Assembly (NCBI RefSeq): GCF_034702125.1
Contig: NC_085861.1
Span: 2,764,796-2,828,795 of the forward strand
Origin: Engraulis encrasicolus
Lineage: Eukaryota; Chordata; Actinopteri; Clupeiformes; Engraulidae
DNA length: 64,000 nucleotides
Direction: 5' to 3'
Below are positions 61,201 through 63,269 of the stretch, piece by piece. Under the pieces are notes generated by a model, which saw only the letters and a program-made list of their open reading frames with translations, had not been told where the DNA came from and searched no databases. A program made the position numbers and the translations under genes. Positions within the stretch are counted from its first letter, which is position 1, and each line of letters begins with the position of its first letter.

Positions 61201-62742
61201 AGTGGGGGGCGGGGGTGGTAGAGCAAGTTCTGGTGCGTAATTGTTATGATTAATAATCGTGATCGTGATTTTGATCTAAATAATCAAGATTATAATTTTT
61301 TCCATAATCTTGCAGCCCCAATATATTATTGTCAGCAGCCAATGTTAGTAGGTGTTACACAATTGATTTATTATGAGTATTTTAGATGCACAACAAACTG
61401 ATGAGTACTATACTACTTTATTTTTTTTTAAATCCTCCTGGTCCCGTGTCTGTATGTGTGCCATTTGCTTTTTGCACATCTGTATGTACGTTACTGCTGC
61501 ACCAAGTGAATTTCCCCATTGTGGGATAATAAAGGGCATACTTACTTACTTAGGCTACTTACTTACTTAAGTTACTATACTATAATACTTGATTGAGTAT
61601 TATATACTATAATACTTGATTGAGTATTATATACTATAATACTTGATTGAGTATTATAGATGCACAACAAACCATTAGCTGCTAACCATTAGTAAACCAT
61701 TTATGCGGAAGGTTATTGTGAAGTGTTACAGATAACTCTTAATTACAGGGGCCTTTAATTACAGTGTTCTTACTCATGAGATACAGTGGACTATATACAA
61801 TATATTGTGTGTTTCTACATACAGACATAACCATAATGTTCTACGAAGTGGTTTTGTAATATTTTGCCAAACTGATGAATTCTTCCAGGGAGGCAAAGGG
61901 TTAAACTGAGGATCAAAGGCACCCTTGATACTATGCAGTGCACAAAAATACACATTGTGAGTACAATATAATAACATGTACAACAGCTGTACTTACATGT
62001 TATTAAACCAGTTATTTCACTGTACATAATGAATGAGTACACTGTAATTAAAATAAAGTGCTAACGAATGTACAGTAGTATTTACAAAAATGTGTAACAT
62101 TGAAGAACTATGGACACTGACCTTGTTTCTTAGTTTTTTCGGGGGGTTTTGTGATGATTTCACGGCAAATGCGTTTTGTGATGGTCTTGTCCAACGAGTT
62201 CAGTTTAACAAAATCGTCAATGGTGAAAACGTAGTTTGTGTATGGATGGGAAGCAATTTGTCTTAGTTCCTTCATGTTGGCATTTTTGATGCCCAGAGCG
62301 TAGACGTTGACTCCCGCCTGACGTAGCTCCCTGGCCGTGCCGTTGACTATGCTAGTGTCAGTAGCCTCGCCGTCTGTAATCACCATAGCGATCTGCTGCA
62401 CGCCGCTGTCGCGCCGGCTGCCTCTTTGCTTAGTGAACATGTTTTCCTTTGCGTACTTCAGCGCGGCTCCGGTGTAGGTGTCGCCGCCTTCGTACGGCAG
62501 CCGCTTGATGTGTTGCAGGACGTCGGGTTTGTTGTCGTACGTGTTCAGGTGGAACTCGACCTGGGGACGGCTGCTGTACAGCAGGAGGCCCACTCGCACA
62601 CCCTTCGCACTGACCGTCATCTCCTTGACAATCCTGGAAATGAACGTGCGCATCAGTTGGAAGTTCGTAACGCTCGCGTGGTTGATGCTGCTCGATTGAT
62701 CCACGATGAACACGATGTCGGCAACTTTGGCATTCGTACACT
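7872..62742 (-). CDS. col6a4: Long-type collagen VI alpha chain (alpha-4-like), 41 exons, 5' end off-window
   Basis: The gene encodes an extracellular-matrix chain expected to assemble with alpha-1 and alpha-2(VI) into microfibrils. Seen: 41 exons with GT/AG sites and consistent phases, totalling 6,527 nt and ending in TGA at 7872-7874. Domain order is six vWA, a 336-residue Gly-X-Y helix, two vWA, an acidic linker and two Kunitz domains. A 336-residue helix with Cys at helix position 50 is the known hallmark of alpha-3-type collagen VI chains. Only about 90 linker residues separate C2 from the first Kunitz, with no fibronectin III domain, which argues against alpha-3. Collagen XXVIII is excluded by the helix length and the many N-terminal vWA domains. 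Teleosts are known to keep alpha-4 rather than alpha-5 or alpha-6, hence the symbol; a versus b cannot be decided. No polyadenylation signal was located. The start codon, signal peptide and probably N7 lie beyond 64000. Confidence 0.85.
8046..8263. repeat. (GGA)n microsatellite, (TCC)n on the gene strand
   Basis: About 218 bp, broken by ATATAGAGGA motifs, starting two bases beyond the terminal Kunitz acceptor. On the gene strand it is a very long polypyrimidine tract. Confidence 0.95.
8408..8560 (-). mobile_element. Short tRNA-derived SINE (second family)
   Basis: Head with GGTTCGAATCCGGAC, body TCATTTCCCAACCC, tail CAATAAAGGCAAAAAGCCC-like. Relatives: 450-616 (minus), 34276-34440 (plus), 35373-35522 (plus). 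Confidence 0.8.
8585..8943. mobile_element. TTAA-flanked MITE, AGGGACACTGTG family
   Basis: 359 bp with TTAA on both sides. Other copies: 24601-24899, 29929-30508 (with an insert of about 230 bp), 34740-35079; fragments near 252-364, 13533-13663 and 32148-32430. This is the commonest MITE in the window. Confidence 0.9.
9081..9125 (-). CDS. Short inter-Kunitz linker exon
   Basis: A 45-nt exon, phase 1 to 1, acceptor gctcacag and donor gtagtg. It encodes [15 protein letters not shown]. Its phase is neutral, so it could be skipped. It is supported by good splice sites and by its position between two phase-1 Kunitz exons. Confidence 0.65.
9688..9861 (-). CDS. Collagen VI exon: first Kunitz (BPTI) domain
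   Basis: A 174-nt exon, phase 1 at both ends, acceptor gttttcag and donor gtaagt. It starts [20 protein letters not shown] and contains the Kunitz signature [13 protein letters not shown]. All six disulfide cysteines are present. The residue after the second Cys (P1 of a canonical inhibitor loop) is Glu, which does not fit trypsin-like protease inhibition. It is likely a structural or processed module. Confidence 0.93.
10245..11846 (+). mobile_element. Tc1-like transposon, 1,602 bp
   Basis: The terminal inverted repeats start CAGTGCCCTCCATAATTATT at 10245 and end in the complement at 11846, flanked by TA duplications (10243-10244 and 11847-11848). It lies in the intron between the acidic-linker exon and the first Kunitz exon, opposite to the host gene. 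It carries a broken transposase, described separately. Confidence 0.95.
10630..11627 (+). pseudogene. Tc1-like transposase, N-terminus broken, catalytic domain open
   Basis: A DD34E cut-and-paste transposase. The N-terminal helix-turn-helix frame begins at ATG 10630 ([19 protein letters not shown]) and hits TGA at 10801-10803, after NKPG, where the family has an Arg codon (CGA to TGA decay is likely). A frameshift follows near 10.85 kb. The downstream frame 10800-11627 (275 codons) is open and keeps the catalytic residues: Asp in [12 protein letters not shown], Asp in [12 protein letters not shown] and Glu in [14 protein letters not shown]. It cannot make a full protein as it stands. Confidence 0.9.
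12330..12490 (-). CDS. Acidic linker exon between C2 and the Kunitz domains
   Basis: A 161-nt exon, phase 2 to 1, acceptor gtgttag and donor gtaacg. It encodes [19 protein letters not shown], a run of Glu, then a Gly/Asp-rich segment. There is no recognisable fold and it replaces the fibronectin III region expected in alpha-3. Support comes from exact phase fit on both sides (AG+T gives Ser; G+CT gives Ala). Without it the frame from C2 to the Kunitz exon would not close. Confidence 0.75.
12893..13008. repeat. Foldback element with long arms
   Basis: Arms of about 50 bp (AAGCGAAGGACAGCACTCTT and its complement) around a short loop CGCCCACGCG. Similar foldbacks: 2386-2575, 20096-20205, 29337-29616, 36197-36413, 52795-52885, 55567-55695, 59070-59190. 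Confidence 0.88.
13749..15028 (-). CDS. Collagen VI vWA domain C2 and C-terminal extension
   Basis: Exon 14351-15028 (678 nt) starts [14 protein letters not shown] and carries [14 protein letters not shown], then VVVGGETSY where a canonical MIDAS has TDG, so metal binding is probably lost. It ends HTFLAFVK. The following exon 13749-13860 (112 nt, phase 1 to 2) encodes [18 protein letters not shown], a run of Gln and a charged helix-like segment ending ERHVD. C2 is the domain known to drive collagen VI chain association. Confidence 0.88.
15324..15620. mobile_element. TTAA-flanked MITE, copy 1 (297 bp)
   Basis: Same family as 57890; TTAA at 15320-15323 and 15621-15624. Three copies of a roughly 32-bp AACCAGGCC..GATTGGTTA unit precede it at 15237-15323. 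Confidence 0.9.
16148..17250 (-). CDS. Collagen VI vWA domain C1 (two exons)
   Basis: Exons 16757-17250 (494 nt) and 16148-16244 (97 nt). C1 starts [20 protein letters not shown] and includes [12 protein letters not shown]; the second exon ends in [12 protein letters not shown]. The MIDAS is broken twice: DMSQD for DxSxS, and TNG instead of TDG. The CIICYDPCK junction with the next exon matches the Cys-rich C1-C2 linker of the family. The donor TACG/gtacgg was chosen over a downstream GT because only it joins in phase to C2. Confidence 0.88.
17343..17570 (-). CDS. Collagen VI post-helix hinge: 37-nt exon and 12-nt microexon
   Basis: Exon 17534-17570 encodes [12 protein letters not shown], the Cys-flanked hinge typical after the collagen VI helix; it runs phase 0 to 1. 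A 12-nt candidate microexon at 17343-17354 (acceptor tttaacag, donor gtaagc, phase 1 to 1) would add four residues (ACTS) before C1. The larger exon is secure. The microexon rests on good splice sites and a neutral phase, so it could be skipped or false without disturbing the frame. Confidence 0.75.
17657..36933 (-). CDS. Collagen VI triple helix, 19 exons, 336 residues
   Basis: Exons, all phase 0: 36841-36933, 35847-35900, 34145-34216, 34025-34051, 33811-33855, 33019-33072, 32518-32580, 32046-32111, 30936-30989, 30793-30828, 29832-29894, 29211-29273, 27006-27068, 25548-25610, 23015-23065, 22606-22641, 21467-21529, 19233-19295, 17657-17692. Lengths are 27 to 93 nt, mostly 54 or 63. The first exon has 16 non-collagenous residues ([12 protein letters not shown]) before the first Gly. 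Helical residues sum to exactly 336, the family value. Cys sits at helix position 50 ([10 protein letters not shown]), the site known in alpha-3 to stabilise tetramers. There are four RGD motifs (YRGDT, DRGDA and two IRGDP). Two interruptions occur: [10 protein letters not shown] at 32.1 kb and GRDGYGPR at 23.0 kb. The helix ends GPRAMT. Confidence 0.93.
17770..18155. mobile_element. hAT-like MITE, CAGGGCTTGACA family, copy 2
   Basis: 386 bp, same termini and interior as the 3003 copy. Duplication GTAATAAC/GTAATAAT, seven of eight bases. It lies in the intron between the last two triple-helix exons. Confidence 0.9.
18300..18662. mobile_element. CTAGAG(C/G)ATGA element rich in CGGGA
   Basis: Flanked by TATAAA; termini CTAGAGGATGAT and TCATGCTCTAG. 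GGGAACGGGA-type interior. Fragments of its right end recur in the adjacent minisatellite. Confidence 0.7.
18663..19232. repeat. Minisatellite carrying copies of a splice-donor region
   Basis: Roughly 25-60-bp units of CTTACCCTGTGTCCAGGAGG and GGTTAGGTATAAACT abut exon 19233-19295. The block CACCCTGTGTCC matches that exon's 3' end plus donor. Confidence 0.88.
19360..19607. mobile_element. GAAGAGCTC MITE, copy 2
   Basis: 248 bp, duplication AAAT. Confidence 0.9.
20437..20684. mobile_element. GAAGAGCTC MITE, copy 3
   Basis: 248 bp, duplication ATAT, inserted into a minisatellite. Confidence 0.9.
20690..21466. repeat. Minisatellites: TTTTAACAGGTGATTGTAAA and a 101-bp unit with a donor copy
   Basis: The first array continues from 19826-20080 and 20300-20436. 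Near 20884, 21241, 21342 and 21443 a roughly 101-bp unit repeats CCTCACCCCGCGTCCTCTG, the 3' end of exon 21467-21529 with its donor. Confidence 0.88.
20987..21237. mobile_element. CTGCC MITE, second copy
   Basis: Termini CTGCCCTACAAAGCAAAAAG and its complement, TACA on both sides. Confidence 0.85.
22025..22551. mobile_element. hAT-like element with TAGAGATGC termini
   Basis: 527 bp, interior with ATATCGGCCGATA-type repeats, imperfect duplication CTTGAAAA/CTTGAAGT. The termini resemble the TAGGGATGCA elements. Confidence 0.7.
23476..23871. mobile_element. hAT-like MITE (CAATGTTTCTCAAC termini)
   Basis: 396 bp, ending AGGTTGAGAAACACTG; duplication GGCTACAG/GGCTAGAG, seven of eight bases. Confidence 0.85.
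24601..24899. mobile_element. TTAA-flanked MITE, AGGGACACTGTG family
   Basis: Termini AGGTACACTGTGC and CTCAGTGTCCCT; TTAA at 24597-24600 and 24900-24903. Confidence 0.9.
25160..25366. mobile_element. hAT-like MITE (CAGTGTTTCCCAACC termini)
   Basis: 207 bp, ending GGTTGGGAAACACTG; duplication ATCTAGTT/ATCTAGCT, seven of eight bases. Confidence 0.85.
25620..26535. repeat. GACAGGGCAGGGTAGAGAAA minisatellite with an embedded (GT)n block
   Basis: About 20-bp units at 25620-26006 and 26330-26530; (GT)n at 26008-26200 with two TTTTAACACGTG interruptions. Confidence 0.92.
26641..26919. mobile_element. AACGATAGGGACA family, copy 2
   Basis: Inverted termini CGGTAGGGACACATA/TATGTGTCCCTACCG. Confidence 0.82.
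27137..27392. mobile_element. GTGCGTTACAATATGC inverted-repeat element
   Basis: Inverted termini at both ends; related copies at about 1082-1424 and a truncated one at 1-235. Confidence 0.8.
28220..28569. mobile_element. hAT-like MITE (GTAGCCTGATAAAC termini)
   Basis: 350 bp, ending GTTTATCAGGCTA, perfect duplication GCATGCAG at 28212-28219 and 28570-28577. A partial relative lies at about 58900-58990. Confidence 0.9.
28679..28990. repeat. Palindromic minisatellite TTGACTTGATATACGTAGTA
   Basis: Seven units of about 46-52 bp with TACGTA and GTATAC palindromes. Confidence 0.93.
29630..29823. repeat. (CA)n microsatellite touching a splice donor
   Basis: CA-rich run with ATCATACACTC interruptions; it ends 8 bp from the donor of exon 29832-29894. 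Confidence 0.93.
29929..30508. mobile_element. TTAA-flanked MITE with internal insertion
   Basis: Same family as 8585. About 230 bp of unrelated sequence (29950-30158) lies between two copies of GTGCAGGAAAT. The insert resembles no family I recognise. Confidence 0.82.
31010..31190. repeat. AGTTAGAATACGCCC minisatellite
   Basis: 15-16-bp units starting 20 bp from a triple-helix exon. A related 30-bp array (AACACGCTCATTTAGAATGT) lies at 31617-31780. Confidence 0.92.
31218..31586. mobile_element. hAT-like MITE (CAGTGGTTCTCAAAC termini)
   Basis: 369 bp, ending GTTTGAGCACCACTG, perfect duplication TATTAGAA at 31210-31217 and 31587-31594. It splits a minisatellite of CGCTCATTTAGAA-type units. Confidence 0.93.
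32908..32998. repeat. (GT)n microsatellite
   Basis: GT run with GCGCGCGCGC centre, 20 bp from exon 33019-33072. Confidence 0.95.
34276..34440 (+). mobile_element. Short tRNA-derived SINE copy
   Basis: tRNA-like head GGCCAACCGGTAGGGCACCC with GGGTTCGATTCCCGGCCC, ending in an A-rich tail at 34428-34450. Confidence 0.8.
34740..35079. mobile_element. TTAA-flanked MITE, AGGGACACTGTG family
   Basis: 340 bp, TTAA at 34736-34739 and 35080-35083. Confidence 0.9.
35373..35522 (+). mobile_element. Short tRNA-derived SINE copy
   Basis: tRNA-like head GGGCGATGTGGCGCAGCGCG with GGTTCGAGTCCGGACGG; tail AATAAAGGCATAAAAAGCCC. Confidence 0.8.
35543..35790. mobile_element. GAAGAGCTC MITE, copy 4
   Basis: 248 bp, inserted into an (AT)n run; 56 bp from a triple-helix exon donor. 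Confidence 0.9.
35949..36162. mobile_element. hAT-like MITE (CAGTGATTCTCAAAC start)
   Basis: 214 bp, perfect duplication ACTTACAG at 35941-35948 and 36163-36170. Confidence 0.92.
37545..38280 (+). mobile_element. 3' fragment of a related L2-like LINE
   Basis: Degenerate coding remnant of the LINE C-terminus (a HWLPVKSRI block near 37.8 kb and a [19 protein letters not shown] block near 38.0 kb, in shifted frames). It is followed by the tail CTTGAAAGGCACTTTATAAA and (ATT)-rich sequence. A short unrelated segment interrupts it at about 37.67-37.78 kb. Confidence 0.7.
38662..39090. mobile_element. Long-armed MITE with 8-bp duplication
   Basis: 429 bp, termini GGTAACGCTTTAGAATAAGG and its complement with arms well over 100 bp, perfect duplication AAGAATAA at 38654-38661 and 39091-39098. 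A related element lies at about 61093-61730. Confidence 0.9.
39276..42035 (-). CDS. Collagen VI vWA domain N1, next to the triple helix (three exons)
   Basis: Exons 41668-42035 (368 nt), 40646-40724 (79 nt) and 39276-39421 (146 nt). The domain starts [18 protein letters not shown], continues [12 protein letters not shown] and ends VEGALLKQI. The MIDAS is degenerate: DISSR lacks the third serine. N1 also has a CC pair (SLCCSRG) not seen in the other N domains. Phases 1, 0, 1, 0 fit the neighbours. This is the domain closest to the helix and probably structural rather than metal-binding. Confidence 0.88.
39770..40142. mobile_element. hAT-like MITE (GTAGCCTGGCG termini)
   Basis: 373 bp, ending CGCCCAGGCTA, perfect duplication GTGTATCT at 39762-39769 and 40143-40150. 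Same terminal family as the 28220 element. Confidence 0.9.
40181..40266. repeat. (GA)n microsatellite
   Basis: GA run in the N1 F2-F3 intron. CA/CGCA runs also occur at 39466-39545 and 39625-39695. Confidence 0.95.
42078..42351. mobile_element. GAAGAGTTC MITE beside the N1 acceptor
   Basis: 274 bp, termini GAAGAGTTCAGATGCAAAAC and its complement, ATAT duplications. It begins 42 bp upstream (minus strand) of the first N1 exon and lies inside a 24-bp direct repeat. Confidence 0.85.
42478..50835 (-). CDS. Collagen VI vWA domain N2, split into three exons
   Basis: Exons 50616-50835 (220 nt), 47873-48071 (199 nt) and 42478-42631 (154 nt) total 573 nt. The domain starts [18 protein letters not shown] and ends [13 protein letters not shown]. 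The MIDAS is nearly canonical: DSSGT has Thr for the last Ser, followed by KQGTKIG and VITDGESTD. The first intron is phase 2; the second is phase 0 after GVQ, three codons 3' of the analogous N5 intron. The 5.2-kb second intron contains the L2-like reverse transcriptase and several hAT elements. A MITE target duplication begins one base into the donor of the first exon. Confidence 0.88.
42692..43237. mobile_element. Inverted-repeat element (AAGCCGGGCACACACTG)
   Basis: Termini AAGCCGGGCACACACTGTGCG and, at the right, CGCACAGTGTAAGCCCAGCTT. A diverged relative spans about 16410-16742 (ending TGCCCGGCATTAG). Confidence 0.75.
43303..43500. mobile_element. 198-bp hAT-like MITE, copy 1
   Basis: Termini CAGGGTTGCCAGA and TCTGGCAACACTG; duplication TCCGTTAC/TCCGTTAA. 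Same length and family as the 60715 copy, in opposite orientation. Confidence 0.9.
43570..43979. mobile_element. hAT-like element with TAGGGATGCA termini
   Basis: 410 bp, termini TAGGGATGCAC and its complement, perfect 8-bp duplication GCCCACAT at 43562-43569 and 43980-43987. It shares the first ten terminal bases with the intron-forming element at 58410. The interior is rich in CGATA/CCGATA. Confidence 0.92.
44047..44234. mobile_element. 188-bp hAT-like MITE
   Basis: Termini CAGTGTTAATTTTGTC and GACGAAATTAACACTG; perfect duplication GTTGGCAG at 44039-44046 and 44235-44242. Confidence 0.93.
44250..46564 (+). mobile_element. 5'-truncated L2-like LINE copy
   Basis: Contains the reverse transcriptase frame, an AT-rich 3' UTR, the tail CTTGAAAGGCGCTC and a terminal (ATT)n run at 46544-46566. 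The left edge is uncertain; the element is truncated between endonuclease and reverse transcriptase. Confidence 0.75.
44353..46260 (+). CDS. L2/CR1-type LINE reverse transcriptase, 5'-truncated
   Basis: An open frame of 635 codons, though only from about 44,380 is the protein LINE-like ([16 protein letters not shown]). Reverse transcriptase motifs in order: [60 protein letters not shown] and the catalytic YADDTQIY. The C-terminus has the [20 protein letters not shown] segment common in fish L2-like elements. The endonuclease and any ORF1 are missing. The long open frame suggests a recent insertion. It sits in the intron between N2 exons 2 and 3, opposite to the host gene, so the ATG is probably not a functional start. 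Confidence 0.85.
   Translation: MENQISCISVHALAFKDHVLAYKEALNKAKSSYYSSIISTGQGNPRALFSTVNNILKPSQPFPLTPSTDLCCEFLNYFNNKINTIYSQLQSLPSPTLNDSPSLQTPPQIFSSFSPVNIETVCDLATKARPTTCLLDPMPSSLVKACLPVLSPLLTNIINTSLLTGIVPNSLKIAAITPVLKKTGAAADDFKNYRPISNLPFISKLLERTVALQLQEHMTSFSLWEELQSGFRAKHSTETALVKVVNDLLLAADSGHFSILLLLDLTAAFDTVCHNVLLTRLETLLGITGTALSWFRSYLTGREQFVSIGDFRSPNSVLTHGVPQGSVLGPLLFIIYILPLGNILRKHGLNFHCYADDTQIYIHTKRSHPLPLANLTTCLNEISNWMTQNVLKLNQNKTEAIIIATPSLLKKINLSQFSIPDYFTSTSSEVRNLGVIIDSSLSFESHIKHLTKTAFFHLKTISRLRPSLTPTSAETLIHAFVTSRLDYCNALLTGLPTKLINRLQYIQNSAARLLTHTRPWHHITPILYQLHWLPIHSRIHFKILLLVYKAQHNLAPSYITSLLTPYNPTRTLRSTDSLLLTVPSTHLRTMGDRAFSVVGPKLWNSLPLSLRQCSTLSTFKSKLKTHLFISAFPLQ
47540..47772. repeat. Inverted-repeat element with telomere-like core
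   Basis: Arms GATGCCCTTTCGGTACTGAT and CATCAGTACCGAAAGGGCGTC flank CCTAACCCTAACC repeats (47628-47702). A second copy is at about 52003-52217. Confidence 0.85.
48495..49219. mobile_element. hAT-like element, middle level of the nest
   Basis: Termini CAGGGATGGGCAAC and GTTGCCCATCCCTG; perfect duplication AACTAGAG at 48487-48494 and 49220-49227. It contains the 48653 element. Confidence 0.93.
48653..49044. mobile_element. hAT-like element, innermost level of the nest
   Basis: 392 bp, perfect duplication ACACTGTG at 48645-48652 and 49045-49052. The interior has GAACGAGCC/GGCTCTTT repeats. Confidence 0.9.
50209..50610. mobile_element. CTGCC MITE abutting a splice donor
   Basis: Termini CTGCCGTGCAAAACAAGAAC and the near-complement ending TTTTGTAGGGCAG; TATA at 50205-50208 and 50611-50614. 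A relative lies at 20987-21237 with TACA duplications. Confidence 0.85.
50868..51215. mobile_element. hAT-like MITE (TAGGGCTGGGCGATAT termini)
   Basis: 348 bp, ATATCACGATA-rich interior, imperfect duplication GAGTAAGG/CTGTAAGG. Its near edge is 32 bp from the acceptor of the first N2 exon. Confidence 0.82.
52003..52217. repeat. Inverted-repeat element with telomere-like core, copy 2
   Basis: Arms GACGCCCTTTCGGTACTTAC and TACCGAAAGGGCATCAAAC flank (CCTAAC)-type repeats at 52047-52147. It is itself inside longer inverted arms (GTGCATTCACGTTATTGCCC, about 51840-52345). Confidence 0.82.
53299..53621 (+). mobile_element. tRNA-headed SINE, plus orientation
   Basis: The head has B-box-like GGTTCGACTCCCGACC, followed by a conserved body (GGTACCGTCCCACCGCACTG) and tail GGGCTTTCACTTTTCACTTT. 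A reverse copy lies at 3893-4218 and a 3' fragment at 21618-21728. Confidence 0.85.
53938..54267. mobile_element. hAT-like MITE (CAGGGTTTCCCAAAC termini)
   Basis: 330 bp, duplication CACTACTG/CTCTACTG, seven of eight bases. It abuts the 15-bp satellite. A half copy lies at about 4642-4735. Confidence 0.87.
54288..55475. repeat. 15-bp satellite AAGTAACCCA(A/T)TACT, about 1.19 kb
   Basis: About 79 units in the N3-N2 intron. Two main variants differ at one base (AATACT and ATTACT). Because the period is a multiple of three and stop-free, the minus strand stays open and would read ([10 protein letters not shown])n or ([10 protein letters not shown])n. This is not a gene. Confidence 0.95.
55962..56537 (-). 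CDS. Collagen VI exon: vWA domain N3
   Basis: A single 576-nt exon, phase 1 at both ends, acceptor tttttacag and donor gtaaat. It begins [18 protein letters not shown] and ends [11 protein letters not shown]. The MIDAS is complete ([21 protein letters not shown]). Directly 3' on the minus strand the intron carries the 15-bp satellite at 54.3-55.5 kb. Confidence 0.92.
56829..57386 (-). CDS. Collagen VI exon: vWA domain N4
   Basis: A single 558-nt exon, phase 1 at both ends, acceptor ccctgtag and donor gtaagt. It begins [17 protein letters not shown] and ends LLKICKPES. The MIDAS is complete ([21 protein letters not shown]). As an uninterrupted domain of the same length as the spliced N5, it is the natural comparison for the intron gains there. 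Confidence 0.92.
57571..57840. mobile_element. Harbinger-like MITE with TAA duplication
   Basis: 270 bp, termini GGTGCTGTTTCCACGTAGC and its complement, TAA on both sides. It lies in the N5-N4 intron. Confidence 0.88.
57890..58186. mobile_element. TTAA-flanked MITE, copy 2 (297 bp)
   Basis: Termini CCCATTGACGCC and the complement-like GGCATCAATGGG, TTAA at 57886-57889 and 58187-58190. Identical in length to the 15324 copy. Confidence 0.9.
58249..60681 (-). CDS. Collagen VI vWA domain N5, split into three exons
   Basis: Exons 60357-60681 (325 nt), 58793-58871 (79 nt) and 58249-58402 (154 nt) sum to 558 nt, exactly the length of the undivided N4 exon. The domain starts [19 protein letters not shown] and has a complete MIDAS ([21 protein letters not shown]). 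It ends in [13 protein letters not shown]. The first intron is phase 2, just before the VITDG strand; the second is phase 0, after LRNQ. Neighbouring domains N6, N4 and N3 have no introns, so both introns here look derived. The second intron consists entirely of a hAT-like element plus its target duplication. The first is flanked by the 8-mer AGGTACCT. Confidence 0.9.
58410..58791. mobile_element. hAT-like element forming an entire intron of vWA N5
   Basis: 382 bp with terminal repeats (G/T)AGGGATGCAAA, flanked by perfect 8-bp duplications CCTGGTTG at 58402-58409 and 58792-58799. The duplication lies in coding sequence (CAACCAGG on the minus strand). The interior is AT-rich with ATTAATCGAT repeats and no coding capacity, so this is a non-autonomous copy. 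If retained, it gives an in-frame stop nine codons past the donor. Confidence 0.93.
59239..60060. repeat. Inverted-repeat element and tandem duplication inside the first N5 intron
   Basis: Arms TGCTGCTATTCCAC (59237) and GTGGAATAGCAGCAC (59653). A segment starting GTTAACCCGCTTATTATATG recurs 435 bp later (59271 and 59706), nearly identical over about 350 bp. Confidence 0.85.
60715..60912. mobile_element. 198-bp hAT-like MITE, copy 2
   Basis: Perfect duplication TAAACACA at 60707-60714 and 60913-60920. It lies 33 bp upstream (minus strand) of the acceptor of the first N5 exon. Confidence 0.93.
61130..62121. other. N6-N5 intron, no gene seen
   Basis: Holds a GGTAACACTTCACAAT inverted-repeat element (about 61093-61730), a half hAT-like AATAATCG block, a LINE-like 3' tail (61434-61545) and a TACTATAATACTTGATTGAG tandem repeat (61570-61660). 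Confidence 0.6.
62122..62742 (-). CDS. Collagen VI exon: vWA domain N6
   Basis: A single 621-nt exon in phase 1 at both ends, with acceptor ttttcag at 62743 and donor gtcagt at 62121. It begins with [19 protein letters not shown] and ends in a basic KKQ stretch. The metal-ion-dependent adhesion site (MIDAS) is complete: DQSSS near residue 17, Thr in GGDTYTG and Asp in VITDGEATD. This is a matrix-binding vWA fold in the N-terminal globule. The one-exon-per-domain layout is the pattern known for N-terminal vWA domains of this family. An in-frame ATG lies just upstream inside the intron but is not a start, because the acceptor and phase fit an internal exon. The domain number assumes six N-terminal domains between here and the helix. 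Confidence 0.9.
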
Positions 62743-62933
62743 CTGAAAACACAAATCACATCACAAAAACGAAATGGGTGAATGAAAAGCATGAAAAGAA
62801 TGAAAAATGTATCAAAATGTACATTTAGAAAAACACAGTAGGTGAAATGGTGAAATGGGTGATTTAAAAGAGCTGCAGATGAAATCAGTGACAAAAGTAA
62901 TCAAAAAGGTAATCAACTGTGTAGCCCCTTAAA

Positions 62934-63268
62934 GTGATACTGTCCCATTTTCGGAAATAAGATTATTTTACACCTTCCCTTGAGTTAAATGATAGGGATG
63001 TACCGTTCCCCTATACATTAAAGCGTTCTCTGGGTACGGCAGTGCAAAATTTACCTCCATGCTAGCAGTTAACATTGAGTCCAATGAGACCAGTTAGCCG
63101 CCAGCTGGTCTCATAGGACTCAATGTTAACTGCTAGCATGGAGGCAAATTTTGCACTGCCATACACAGAGAACGGTTAAACATTTAGGATAACGGTAAAA
63201 CCCTATGATTTAACTCTAGGGGAGGTGTAAAATAAGCGTATTTCCAAAAATGGGACAGTATCTCTTTA
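62934..63268. mobile_element. Long inverted-repeat MITE (AAGTGATACTGTCCCATTTT)
   Basis: Outer arms AGTGATACTGTCCCATTTT and AAAATGGGACAGTATC; inner palindrome GCTAGCAGTTAACATTGAGT at 63061-63140. A related copy spans about 13965-14275. Confidence 0.85.
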
Positions 63269-63269
63269 A

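Noticed and set aside
7872..62742. Assignment as COL6A3 or collagen XXVIII
   Set aside because: No fibronectin III domain or long Pro/Thr region as in alpha-3. The 336-residue helix and at least six N-terminal vWA domains exclude type XXVIII.
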